From NCBI GenBank assembly GCA_031763025.1, contig JASSKH010000011.1, positions 868,001 through 932,000 on the forward strand: a stretch of DNA of 64,000 nt, in the 5' to 3' direction. This document shows positions 32,613-44,777 of the stretch, one piece after another. This DNA is from Macrocystis pyrifera. Its lineage: Eukaryota > Sar > Phaeophyceae > Laminariales > Laminariaceae. A model generated the notes under the pieces. It worked only from the letters and a program-made list of their open reading frames with translations. It did not search any database and was not told the DNA's origin. The position numbers were made by a program, and so were the translations under genes. Position 1 is the first letter of the stretch. Each line of letters opens with the position of its first letter.

Positions 32613-33479
32613 GTATATCCCCGGGAGCGCCCGGCAGCGCGCAAGATCCACTTGGAGTAGGCCGTAAGGACGATGTCCAAGAAAATGGGTTTCAAATCAC
32701 CCAGTCTTCAGGCCGGCGAAGATTACATTAATGGAAGAGCTTGAAACGTTTCACGACGTCGCACTAATTTCACGAGTACGACCGATTTTTTCGTTCCGTC
32801 GTCCGTGGTTTTCTAAGCCTTTGGAGCTGTTGACGTCGTGGGTGGTACTCAATTTACACGCTATATTGTGCGACTTTTCTCGTCCAGTTTGGTATTTTTC
32901 GTTAAGAGTGCTCGTACATGTTGTTTCAACACGGACTTCGGTAGGGTATTGCGTTGCGAAAGCGTATCCTCAGCGGCAGTGGCGGAGACGACGGTGGTGT
33001 TACCAACGCTGCTGGTGGAAGTGGCAGTGGAGTCGGTGCCCCGGACACTGACGGCGCTTCCGGCGAGGAAGCCACCGGGCACGAGAGATGTCCAGCAAGA
33101 AGAATTAGACGGACGTCGACGACGAGAACGGCAGACCTGATCTTCGGGAACACCATCCTCGTCATCGCCATCCTTCCAGATTTTCTTGGCGGACACCAAT
33201 CGTACCCGGTGGTCCCAGCACCCGAAGCGGACTTAACGGTCGCGGCAGCGGGGTCGGCTCCCTCCACGGTAGGCACACAACCTCGAAGGGCAGCAGCGAC
33301 AGGAAGGCCCAGGACAGCGGCAAGTGTTAATGGTACCGTCGAAAGTAGGCATGAATAGTGTTCTGAGCAAAGGACTCACAGCTGTACGGTAACTACATGT
33401 TCTCTCCGTTTCAGCTTACTACTATTCCACAACGCGAAACTCGCCCCACTCTTGGTCGTGTGTGCTGGTGGCAAAGGGG
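32613..33479. other. Anonymous stretch with GC-rich open segment
   Basis: 32950-33350 is GC-rich and open on both strands (up to 134 codons on +). The translation is Gly/Ala/Arg-rich without a recognised domain. Could be an exon or TE piece. Confidence 0.25.
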
Positions 33480-36080
33480 GGTGAAAAATACACAGCAGTC
33501 ACGGCTTATACCGCACTACTGCAGCACCACCCCTTCCACAACGTCGGCAACGGCAATATCTCTCTTTCAGTCTCCTGCGTTACTGCCACCTCAGCCTTCC
33601 GTGCTGTAACTGCGTTCTGCGTTTCAGTTGATGGTCACATCGTGGCGGCATGGCGTCATGGTCGATACTCTGATTTTGGCGGTAGTTTACGGAATGCCAC
33701 TGCAGGCGCCTATACATATCCCGGCAACGGAATCGACACAAAACCAATCCACATGGAATTCTGTTTTACCCACGGCCTGTTGGACTTGACATCTCATCAG
33801 GTGCTAGCGCGCCCGACACGCTACAAATGGGCCTCGTGACACACGTGCGTATAGCTTCAAGACAATGTCTAGCTATCGAATGGATATCTGTCTCGGGAGA
33901 TGCCCTGCATGGCGTGGGTCCACAAGCGAGGCTGATCATATTTTGGGGTGTGTGTGATCGACATGCCACACAAACAACACCCGCACAGAGCACCTGGTCC
34001 GACCACTGGATACAGCGGTCGACCCAAGACACGGCTGTGCGTGAGATTCGCGGGGCCCGCTCAGGGCTCCATCCTGGTGTACGGGCAATGAAGAATCTGT
34101 TGCAAAACCTTATGGTAGCGCCTTTTAGTATCCGTGTTCATAATCGTCGCTTCGTCAACTGAGCTGGTCGGGAGTTGTCGCAAAGTTACGACGAGATCCG
34201 GACACGACTCTGTGATCGTCAGGCTGGGCAGTAGAGGTCCCAGGCAAGGCACCGGCAGCTGCCTCATCGCGGCGTCATCGAGGGCTCATCGAGAACTTCG
34301 TGGTTCAGGAAGGCTAAAAAACGACCGTTTGTGTACCTTTTGATGTAGCAGACGGCTAAGCGCGCGATCCACACAAACTGACCGAGCGAGATCTGCCGGG
34401 ATAAATATCAACTGTCAAAACGCTGTATTTTGCACCACCCGGTGGTTGTTTCCGCTTTTTCGCTCAGGAACACCCTTCCTCGCCACACCCATGGCATCCC
34501 AGACGGCTCTGCTCGGGACGATGTGCTCTGGATGGAGACACCAGCCACGAGAATAGCCATTCTACTCTGTGGTATTCTGCTTGGCATATCACCAAGCACG
34601 GAAATATAGAACAAATTATCAACACGCTTCAATAATTTAGGAAGGGAGCAGCACTTGCCCAGCCCTAACATCAGTCCCACCCCTAACCCTAGTCACAGCC
34701 CAAGTCCAACCCAACACCCCCAACCCCACCCCCAACCCAAGCGTCACCCCCGAGCCCTAGTCACAGTCCTACAACCAACTCCAGCCCCTGCCCCAACCTC
34801 AACCCCACCCGTAGCCCAAGCCCCACGCCAAGACCCATACCCAGCCCCTGCCACAGCGATGCCATTTCTACTAGCCGCACGAGCACAAGTAGAAGAAGCG
34901 TCGCTACCAGCAAGGACGAGTTCTTCCTCCTGGCGTTAGCCCTTCTTGTCACAAGCGCCAGCCCCGGCGGGGTCACGTGCGTCACGGACGCCACTAGCAC
35001 CGTCGTCCTCGGTACCGCTCGATAATGCCCGCGGGTTATCTCTGGTCGGAGTAGCCTTGTGCACTAGCTTCCGCCGCTCCCACCGCAACTCCAGCCCCCG
35101 GGTCTTGCCAGTCTACCCCCCTCCACCTTTACCATGTGTCGACGGATCTCGGATTCGCCCATGACACAGCTTCGCGTCACCCAGCATGAGTCCGAGGCCT
35201 GCCAAGACATGGCAAAGATGGATGATGAAGACTGGGTTAACACAGGGGCAGGGGTTGCGGTGGGAGCGGCGACTAGCAAGTCAACAAGACTACGGCGATT
35301 AGAAATTCCCCTCGGGCATTACGTCGTGCAATTTCGAAGGCGGGGGTGCTGGTGACGGCCGGGACTCATAGACTCCATGGGGGCTAGCGCTTGCGGCAAG
35401 TAGCGGCAGTTCCAGAACGAAGAACTCGGCCATGATTACGGCCGGATGGTTCTTCTAGTGGTACCCGTGCTGCTGATAAAGGTGGCATCGCTGCGGCAAG
35501 GGCTGGGGTATGGACCTGGGTCTTGGCATGGGGCTTGGGCCTTGGGCTGGGCTTGGGGTTTGGGTTGGGGCAGGGGCTGGGGTTGGTTATGGGACTACGG
35601 CTGGGGCTGGGGTGGGGCTTGGGCTGAGGTTGGAGTGGCGGTGGGGCTTGGGCTGGGGCAGGGATTGGAGATGGTGTTGAGGAGAGTGCCGGGGAGAAAC
35701 ACAAATCTCCTTCGAGCTAGACGAAAAAGTTAAAGTGATTAGTAGTAAAACACGTTCGTACGTGGAAAAAAAAAAAAGATAGTTTGCATCAGTTTGTGCG
35801 CTGGCTCGCATGTGGATCAATTTTTCCTCCATGATGTTCCCGAGATGTAGCCTCTTGCAGTGGCGCTACGAAACATATCGCTAAACTCAGGCATCGACCA
35901 TGACGCCATGACGCTACGATCTGACTATCAAATGGAACGCAGAATGCGGCTAGAGAAGGCTTAGATAGCCGTCGCGCCACTCGTAGAAGCTGGAAGGGAG
36001 GCTGTGCTGTTGCCGACGTTGTCGAGTGGATGGTGCTACGAGTACAGCAGTGATGGACTGGTATACGACGCATCATCTTC
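33480..36080. repeat. Large imperfect inverted repeat (2.6 kb)
   Basis: Two block pairs lie in mirror order: 33500-33730 with 35830-36075 (inverted; shared CGTCGGCAACRGCA, GCATTCTGCGTT.CA, GTCATGGTCGATRC), and 34660-34920 with 35450-35700 (inverted; CCCAACCCC-type runs, then GCGATGCCA...CTAGAAGAA). The left arm has about 0.9 kb extra between its blocks. Looks like two inverted copies of one element, or a large foldback transposon. Coding frames inside are low-complexity (Pro-rich). Confidence 0.65.
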
Positions 36081-37638
36081 CCTTCGGGTCCAATCTCGCG
36101 CCCGCTTGCTTATGCGGCAACTCAGTGCTTCGTGCATGTATCCATGCGGGCACGAACCTTTGTAACTCCGTGAATATGTCCACGCCGCAACTTCAAGTAG
36201 TGGTTCTGTTTGCTTTTACGTACCACGAATATACCTGGTAGCCTATACTGGCAACACTCGCGCATTTGCAATCAAGATGGAAGGAATATTCGCACGTGTA
36301 CGATCACCGGATGGGTTTTTACGTGACTCCTGCTTGCGTATCCTGTGAACTCAGGAGGATTTGATTCCCGCGTGTACCGTCAAATTATAAGCCTCGTGCG
36401 TATGTAGCCTCTGCCCTCCAGGTGCATTGTTACCGCTGCTTGCATATATAATGTAACTCAGAGCTTCGCGCGGAACCTTGGTCACTCAGTAATTCTGTCC
36501 ACGCTACTTCAAATAGCGCTGCTGCTTGCATTCTGTCCACGCTACTTCAAATAGCGCTGCTGCTTGCATTATTGAACTGGGTACAGTAAACGAATTCACG
36601 TACTGCGTATATACTCATACATCTCAGCGAAAGTGTTACAGGTAACTTCAAGTACAGGTTCTGCTTGGTTACGGTATACCTAGTCACCCTTCGTACTGAA
36701 ATTCGGTAATTGTGTTTACGATACTCGCGGACTCTTCGTGGAAGGAAAAATAGAAACAGATGCTGCGCGAAGTATGATATGATATACAATATACCTGGTA
36801 TATGATGCTACATACCACCGTACCCCACGCCGGACCAAGGATCTAGTTCTGATATCACATGACACAAGTTTCTGCTGTGCATGTACCTGGCAAATAAAAT
36901 TACATAATACACCCTACGCTGCATTTTCGTGTGTTAACTTCTGTGCTTTCAGTGTGCAGGCAACGCTTGCTTCCTGCCCCCCCCGCCCCCCCCCCGACTC
37001 TAAGCGGGGTCAAGACTGCTAGCGTGGAAACACGCGCAGAGACGACAACCACGAGAGGAAACAGACTACAATCGCGAAAATGCCCTGAATTTGAGTCTTG
37101 AGTGGTGCCAGCCCATACCATCCGCTGTCCCGCTCAACCATCAAAATACACCAGGAAATAGAGTGTCCCACGCCCACACCGGGCCAAGGATGAAGTCTTT
37201 TTTTTTCTGCGTTCTGCGATCTCATCTTTGTTAGGTATATTCGTATTTTTTCAGTGCGCTCGCTCCCCCCCCCCCCCCCCCAACTCCAAGTAGCGATCAG
37301 GAATGCTATTCAATAGAGCACTAGCATACTCGAAGCGTGGCAACACACGAGATACGACGACTGCTGTAATGTCTCTTCCTACAGAAGTAGTACACGTGTA
37401 GTATAGCACCCAATGCACACTGCTTATTGCACCGCATTTGTACTTTAGAGCGACATCTGTTCTGTGCCCGTACTCTGTACTGCAAGTACAGCAGCAGACT
37501 ACTCGTAGTGAGGTATCGATTCACCTCCACTCTAAATGAAATTACAGTATTGGACTGAAATGAAAAGATGCCTCTTGCAGGAACGGCTGGTCACCTGGTA
37601 CTTATTAGCCCTGCGTTGATTATGGTATTTCAACGAGG
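36081..37638. other. Anonymous stretch, no gene recognised
   Basis: Includes a 40 bp direct duplication at 36498-36570 (TCTGTCCACGCTACTTCAAA twice), C-runs at 36980-37000 and 37266-37281, and scattered TACCTGGTA motifs. No coding supported. Confidence 0.4.
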
Positions 37639-37848
37639 CATGCAAATGATCAGAGAGCAAATAACCACTAAAACGAACTCGTTGCCCTGCTATCTAAAAT
37701 ATACTGGGCATTCAAATGATCAGAGAGCAAATAATTACTGGAACGAACTCGTTGCCCTGCTATCTAAAATATACTGGGCATGCAAATGATCAGAGAGCAA
37801 ATAATCACTGGAACGAACTCGTTGCCCTGCTACCTAAAATACACTGGC
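37639..37848. repeat. Three tandem copies of a 70 bp unit
   Basis: Units start at 37639, 37709 and 37779, each with CAAATGATCAGAGAGCAAAT and CGAACTCGTTGCCCTGC. Very similar to one another, so recently expanded. Confidence 0.95.
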
Positions 37849-39229
37849 CCTTTTCGAGCGACTGGAATGCGCAAATGGTTACGACCTGTCTTAACGAGAA
37901 ACCTTTTTCATGATAATCGAAAAGGAAAAAATGAATTCTGTTAGGTTTGAATAGAGTTTCGAGAAAATTATTCTTTTGGGTCCCATCGAGGAATAGCGTA
38001 TTTGAAAAAAAATCAAATAACGCGCAAGGGTCAACGAACACTCGAGGGCAACCAACGAGGCGAGCGACGGCCCGCGTCCTCCCCGGGGCCCCGCGGTCAG
38101 CGGCCGATTGCTTCTGCCGGCACCGCCGAAGAGGTTATCGCTCTTGGGATGTTTTGGGTGGCTAGCACAGCCCCGAAGCCCCACGCAGGCAGTAGCGACG
38201 GGGATACAGCGATCGAACGTCTGAGCGAAGTCGTGACCTGGTCGGTGCTCGTGTGGTTCGCGAGGCTAAAAAGGAATGAAAGACTGGGTTTGCGACGGCC
38301 TTGTAAGTTTTTGAGGCGCGCCGTCGGACCTCGCGCTGCGGCTGCTCCGGTGGCCCTGTCTCCAGGGAGTGGTGGATCTCACCCGTGAAGCAGTTGACGA
38401 CACGACTCAAGTTTGCGTGGCTTGCTTCGGTTCCAGGGACATGCCACGTCGAGTTAGACAAACTCCTTAAATTGAATAACACGAAGAGCAAAATAAGTCC
38501 CAAACCAAAGATTTCTAGTTAAATCGTTTTTTTTGCGTTTGATTATAATCAAAAGTCAAAACGCCCCTGCTTGGTGATTCACTTGTTGACCAATCAGATG
38601 CAAATCAAATCAAACACAAAAAAATGGCAGAATATCATAAAAAAAAGTTGCTCGTTAATACGGGCCCTGACTGTGGTGCCTCGGGGGATCTTGGCGTAAA
38701 TTTACGCTAGTGATGAGAACTTCAGAACCCAACTGTGATCCTACACGTATCCCAGACATCATATTCTGCTTCGAGTGCATACTACTCTACATTCCAAAAT
38801 TCCAAGCACATGGGATACCTGCCATTTAGCTTCGGTCACCTGTACGCTAAATCTCAACTGAAGAAAAAGTTGTGAACTTGTTTTCGTTGAACTACGCAAT
38901 ACATATTTACAGCAGTGCACGATCCTACTCAACGACTCTCGGCCTCTCAAGACACCAACAGCGAAGGTCCACCAAACAAAACATTGCATCGAGGTGTTCC
39001 ACCTCTCGGTTGGGCTAGGCTCCCACGAGCAAGCAGGCCCACCAATTTGTCATTGTGGGGTTTCACGGCCGTCTGTCCCAGTCTACGCGCTCATTGCCCC
39101 AGATCTTGTTCCACTCCCTCCTACCTCCTACACCATTTACCGACGTTTAGTTTTATATTGCCGATCCAACGATCGATCAAACCTACCTCCCACCATTGCC
39201 CAAGTCCCAAAGAAACGTGCGTGACTGAG
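37849..39229. other. Anonymous stretch with GC-rich open segment
   Basis: 38000-38390 is GC-rich and open on both strands with no domain recognised. The rest is AT-rich without repeats of the named families. Confidence 0.3.
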
Positions 39230-39495
39230 ACTAGTGTAATGTAGTGTAGAGCAATGTAATGTAGTGTAGTGACAACACGCGCGCGACCAATACGGGGGCC
39301 AGTCCCCACCGATCTTACCTCCCAGCATGGAACAGAGACCGTCTGGGCGTCCGCTTCGACCTGCATAGCCCACTCGATGTTCTCGGGGAGCGGCGGACAG
39401 TTAGCTGCCATATTGTAACCCAACTTCCGTTGCCCGTAGGCTCTCCGTTATTGCTATTAATAGTGTAGTGTAGTGAAGTGTAGTGTAGTTACAGG
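39230..39495. repeat. GTAGT-type microsatellites flanking a short segment
   Basis: 39234-39272 and 39460-39490 are runs of TAGTG/GTAAT units. The 190 bp between is unique. Confidence 0.75.
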
Positions 39496-40575
39496 TGCGT
39501 TGAACGGGAATGACAAGGCGGGGGCTTCCGCTCTTTATTTCCACAGTCGTTCCGAAATCCTGGAACCATTCTTCGGTTTCCGCGTTTAGGTTCCACCACT
39601 TCTGCCCGATATTACTGATGTACCAGAAAGGGTTCCCTCCCTTTAATGTCGCGCTCTTGCGTCGGCGCAACAATTGTCATAAAATCAAGCATATATATGC
39701 GCAATGTTACACGCGCCGAATGCGTGTTGCAGCTTTGCACAACAAGCGACTAGAACTGTGCAACGCGTTTCGCCTCAGGCGCAATAATTGTTGCGGAGCC
39801 TTTAGCGGTGCGGGTGAAAAACATGTGGAGGTAGTTTTCTTCGCCCCAGACTCGCAAAAGTTTTAGGCGGATTTCGCCGCTGTAGTGTGTAGTTTTACAA
39901 ATATTAATACTTTTTACAACTGTGCCGGTATTTTGGGGCAAACTATCTTGAGGCAAAAAAAAATGGAAATACCTGGTACTCGTAGTACCGCAGTAACGTA
40001 GTACGTATACCCACCTACCGGTATGGGATACGTTTTGGTTCTCTAAAACGGTGAAAACGACCCGGGGAAACGTGTACTTGAAGGGTATTTCAGGCGTTTC
40101 TTCACGTATGCCTGGTGCCTAGTACCACCAGGTATATCGCAAGGTTTGGCTGCGCGGGGAGCGGCCTCTGGCGGCCTTCTGAGGGCCCTCCGGGGCCCTC
40201 TGCGGGGTACGCAACACGCGCAACAAGTAAGTGCCGGTGGCCTATAAAAAGCCCTGGTGCCAGGTACCGGTAATACATTACCAGGAACAGCAGCAGTACC
40301 AGGTATCTGTTTGCCGCAGCAAACAACAAAAATGTTTTGTGTTGTCTGTCGCATCTCCTGCTTGGGGAGGGCACGCATTTCGTTTCGTTTCTTTTCTTTC
40401 TTTCTCTCTGTGCTCTTTCGTCTTTCTCTCTTTCAATGCACCTGGATTGCTTGCGTGTGTATGTTGTGCCTGTCGCATCCAGTACGACAATACCGTGCAT
40501 GGCATTGCTTCGTCTGCTAAAAACAAGCTACGTAAGAATATCGCGCGGGAACACACAGTAGTAATCAGAACCAGA
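39496..40575. other. Anonymous stretch
   Basis: No gene recognised. 40424-40520 is a distant relative of the Z-family block (TATGTTGTGCCTGTCGCATCC). Confidence 0.35.
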
Positions 40576-40604
40576 TATGGTGTGCAAAAAACAAATATAT
40601 GGGG

Positions 40605-41685
40605 ACAATTATGCGAAGCGGACAGAGGTACATGGTTGAATATTGTTTTTTCATGAAGGCTGTAGTTGCAAACTGGCGACTTGATAATGTCAAGAGTCCC
40701 GCCGCCATGCTTCAGGAGAAAACAACTCGGACGCCACATACGCTTCGCGTCGCGGGCGGTTTTCCGCTACGCTCGCTCACATGTCGTACGTACGTACACA
40801 CCCCAGGTAGGGTACAATTTTTCTTCTTTAGATATGCTCTCTGTCTGCACTCGTATGTATGAAAGATAAAGCACAGCACTGCACAGCAGCACAGCAAAAA
40901 CAATGAAAATGAAACAAAAAAAATCTGAACAAAAAAAATCCCCGTCCCCTTTGGTGTAATAATTTACTGCCTGGTTGGAACACCTTACACCAGTCAAAAA
41001 GAAAAAAATCGAAAAATAAAAAAATCAAACAGCAGAGCTTCTCCCTCAGCCTCGTACGCCGCCCGCCCCTCTCGCAACGATCTCGCCACCGATTCGGTCC
41101 GGGCAAAGCTTCCCTCACTCTCTGCCACAGTGAGCCCCGTCGCCCGCCTCGCATGAGGCCCGGTGCTCACCGTGGCCGTGGTTCGCCAGCAAAGAAAGGT
41201 TGATGCTCAGCCTGCGTACCTCTTTCTTTGAGCTTCAAGCCCGGTCGCAAAAATAAGCACCGCATGAATCTTATCTTGCACTCCCGAACGACCCTTATAA
41301 ACTCGTAGATAGTCTATCAGAAACCACGAATGGAGGCCAGACAGAGCCCATTCATGCTTCCCTACTGTCTCGAGGCACACGCAACGCCTAGCCACGAAAC
41401 CGGCGACCACGCTCCTTGCAATCCCCTCTCTACCGGCCACTATCCACCGACACCCGCGACGACGCCGGGTTCGCCCGCGATGCCGTTCCCCGAGTACACG
41501 CACGCACACGAAACGAAAGAAGAAGAAAAGAAGGACTGAAAGTGCCAAGAGAAATGGAGAAAACAAAGACCCTCTGGAAAGGTCCGGCAAGTAATAAAAG
41601 GAGGCGATTCCCAAGTGGGAGCTCTGAGAGGCCAGGGATGTACCAACCGAGCACGCTCAGAGATCGAGATATCTATAAGTAGTTC
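40605..41685 (-). mobile_element. Dispersed 1.1 kb repeat family P, copy A
   Basis: Reverse complement matches 61339-62421 end to end, around 85-90% identical (from AGAACTACTTA.AGATATC to CGTCCGCTTCGCATAATT). Flanked by near-identical direct repeats: 40576-40604 and 41686-41712 both read TATGGTGTG.AAAAA.CAAATATATGGG. Open frames in the copies disagree, so it is probably non-coding (LTR-like or non-autonomous). Confidence 0.85.
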
Positions 41686-41791
41686 TATGGTGTGTAAAAA
41701 CAAATATATGGGAATTCATGATTTCTTGGTCCATCGTATTAATAAGTTCTGCTTACTATGGCCCAGCCCAGTAATAGTGACCACGAAGCTT

Positions 41792-41880
41792 GAAATACGA
41801 ATATCTCTCTAGAGTGAAGAATCTGCACGGACACTGGGTGTGCTGGGTGTCAACGGGTAGAAAGAAGAACACACACATAC
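41792..41880 (+). repeat. Family Z tail fragment
   Basis: Shares GGTGAAGAATC.GCACGGACACTGGG..GCTGG.TGTC and the ACACACAC end with Z copies 1 and 3. Confidence 0.7.
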
Positions 41881-43324
41881 GAATCTAAACGTGTCGAAGA
41901 TCCTCGATGCCTCGATGCCTCGATGTTCACAAAGCAGTGCAGGAGCTGTGGTACAGATACACACAGTAAAATGCTAATACATAATATGAAGAGTCTCTTA
42001 CAACAGACTGCCTTAGTTACATTTGAAGTGTATGAGTCTAGCGATTGTATGTACTCGTCACTGTTTTTTATTTGTCACTGCATGTACAAGGTGGCGTATG
42101 AACAACAGAACTATCGCCCGCCATCACCACACCCTACACCCTACCCACGCCAAACTACAAAGTGGTCAGTTCTGTTGTGCTGTACATGAGAACGTTCCGA
42201 TCTCCGATCCCCAAGTTCTTGCCAGAAAATGGATCAGAAAAAGAGATGGCACTCACATGCAGGCGCTTGGGCGCGTTCGCACTCACCACACAGAATCTCT
42301 TCCAGAAGGTCCTGCTCGCAGCCAGGTACCCTGGTTGGGTATCTCGGTCACAGGCCTTGCTCTTCTATAACAATAGTGGCAATCAAAATCGTCGAGTCTC
42401 ATTTTTTTATTTTGATTACTCGCAGCTTTGTAACACCCTGCATGGCGTTTTGTTGCACAGGGCCTGGGGTGACGATTAATTCGTCCAATCAGTGCAGCTG
42501 TTTCGGCGGTTTTACGCCGCGTTTTCTGGATTTCGTCTTTTTTCACGTTTGCCACATAGAAGGCAGCAGCATCAGCACCAGCACTGCTGCTGCAACCTAC
42601 ACAACCATTGCATTAGGATCTACTCAGGCGTCGCATAGTTAGCAAGACGTAAGTTTAGTGGTCTTTGTCTGAGCCTCAGTGCATACTCTTTTGACAGCAC
42701 GAGTACGCAGTGGCGATCTGTTTCGAAAGATCATCCATCGACACCTCTTTTTTCGTACTGTCTGCAATTGAGTGTTGTCATCACCAACGATAGCGTCGAG
42801 GGGGGTTGACTAGCAGGGTCGACAAGTATCGGCGCGCGTGGAGGGAGCTGCAGCCAACGCAAGGAGGCCGGAGGGTCTGCTTCAGGATGGTGAGAGGGCG
42901 GAACCTTGGGAGGATGATTTGTGAAAGAGTGCCTGCATTGTTTGTTTATAGCGCGCGCGGCTGGAGGGGGACAATCGGATACCCTGGTAGAAAGCAAGTG
43001 TTCGTGTTTGTTGTGCGCAACGGATTCAAAATACCGGGCAGGATAGCACTCGCACCAACATGGTGACACAAAGTGCAGGCGACTCATGTAACACGCGTGT
43101 GTGCATGCATACACGAACACCCAGCTCTATTGGACGATCTCATGTGCGCATCCTTATCCGATAGTCCGGGCACCAGGGCAAGGCGTGGTGTCGTCGTTGC
43201 CGCGAAACGCCGCGCGACCTCTCTTTCCAAAATTTACGATCACGACGTACAGCAGCTATTAATAGCTGTAGATACACTTTTCCCGTGAACAAATACGGAC
43301 ACATTGGTTTCTAGTCAATTGAAG
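41881..43324. other. Anonymous stretch, no gene recognised
   Basis: Overlapping open frames at 42160-42640 on both strands (up to 137 codons) are unsupported by motifs. No named repeats. Confidence 0.35.
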
Positions 43325-43337
43325 AATGCTGTGAGGA

Positions 43338-43583
43338 GTGGAGAACATCGCCAAGGTCGAAGAACATAACGCCCGTGTTCGGCGCTGGCTCGAGTTCCTT
43401 TCGGCGTATACGTACACGCTGAAGTACCGGAAGGGCACGGCCAACGGCCACGCCGACTTCCTCTCCCGGCTTCCCCACACAGCCACCGACGCCGGCAACA
43501 CCGGACGCAACCGCCTTAATGGCCCCGACACCGTCGGCATCTACCTTATCTGCCCCACCGGCTCACTTCACAATGTTCCTTAA
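43338..43583 (+). pseudogene. Ty3-type retrotransposon RNase H fragment
   Basis: 81 codons with the C-terminal RNase H signature of Ty3-like pol: NARVRRWLEFLSAYTYTLKY, then GTANGHADFLSRLP (the conserved N..AD.LSR) and a GIYLI tail as found before the integrase linker. The rest of pol (protease, RT, integrase) is absent on either side, so this is a truncated relic. The frame itself is open and GC-rich compared with its surroundings. Confidence 0.8.
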
Positions 43584-44697
43584 ATTTCCGGACCAATTGG
43601 TACGTGCTACAACCAACCGGTGGAACAGACTTATTTGGCAAAAAATGACTGCCATACGTTAGCTGTGTGCTGTACGGTGTACGTACGTGTATTGCCGTGC
43701 TCGTAGAGTGCGCCCGTACACGTGAGTTCAGCGAGAGTGCTGCGGGCAAGGTTGGAGGTACTGCGCTCACGTGCCCAGCAGCAATATCTACTCGTGAGAA
43801 GCCCACGTTCATACCTTCATACAATATGTCCTCGGGGTTTGCGTTTCTCGTGTTCAGGTGCCTTCTGCTACTACCTGTGGTGGTGTGAATACCTGTCAAT
43901 CGGGCTGTATATATTTCAGAAAAATACGCTGTTAATATTTATATTTATAGTGGACAGTGCAGTGAGTAGTCGCTGTTACAGTAGTACCACCAACCGCAAG
44001 GTGTAACCGCATGCAACGCGTGTTTCGCCTTCTTCATGCTGAAAGTATCTCTTTATTTGATTCATGTTTTTTTAAATCTTCATGATGTACTTTATGTACG
44101 AGTAGACATAGTAATATACGGTAGGTTACTTCGTAAATAGTTTGCGATCATTGAAGCCTCCTGCTGCAACCAGCTGGAAACTCTCACCCGGCCCGCGGGG
44201 ATACTATCTCCGCGTTGATTATCTGGCAATCAATGCGGCACCTCGTCGCAGAGAGTAGGTACGTGCCCCGGAAGAATGAACACTAACAAACCTGATGTTG
44301 ACGATGGTACATCTCGCTGCCGACGATGGGAGGGCGGAATGGTCTGTTTTCCCTATTACGTGTTTCTACTTTGTCGTGCTGTTGTCGAGCTGCGGTGTCG
44401 TCCACGGGGTGGGTTCGAATCACTGCCTCCCAGTGCAACACTGAGGAAACCCGAAGAGGGGTCCGCCCTGCTGGCGTCCCTTCTCTTCCTCCTTTGTGGG
44501 ATTACTGCTGTAGCATTTCGTCTTAAAATAGTCCCATTCGTATATAGTTTGTGATCAAGGAGGCCTCTCTGCTGCGGCATGAATCACACCCATACTATTA
44601 ACAGTTGGCCCTTCCCATATTTTCAATGTCGTCGCTCGTTCATCTCTCATCCTTACCGCGGGTTTCTTTCCATTCGCATTATTCCCAAACTTCTAGC
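43584..44697. other. Anonymous stretch
   Basis: No gene recognised. A GGTTCGAATC B-box-like sequence at 44413 lacks an A-box at tRNA distance. Small open frames only. Confidence 0.35.
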
Positions 44698-44777
44698 CTA
44701 GCCCTTCAAGGGTTCTGACACCGAAAGTTGACCTGTGGGAACGCCGCGTACGATTGTCCAAACCCCATCGATAGTGA

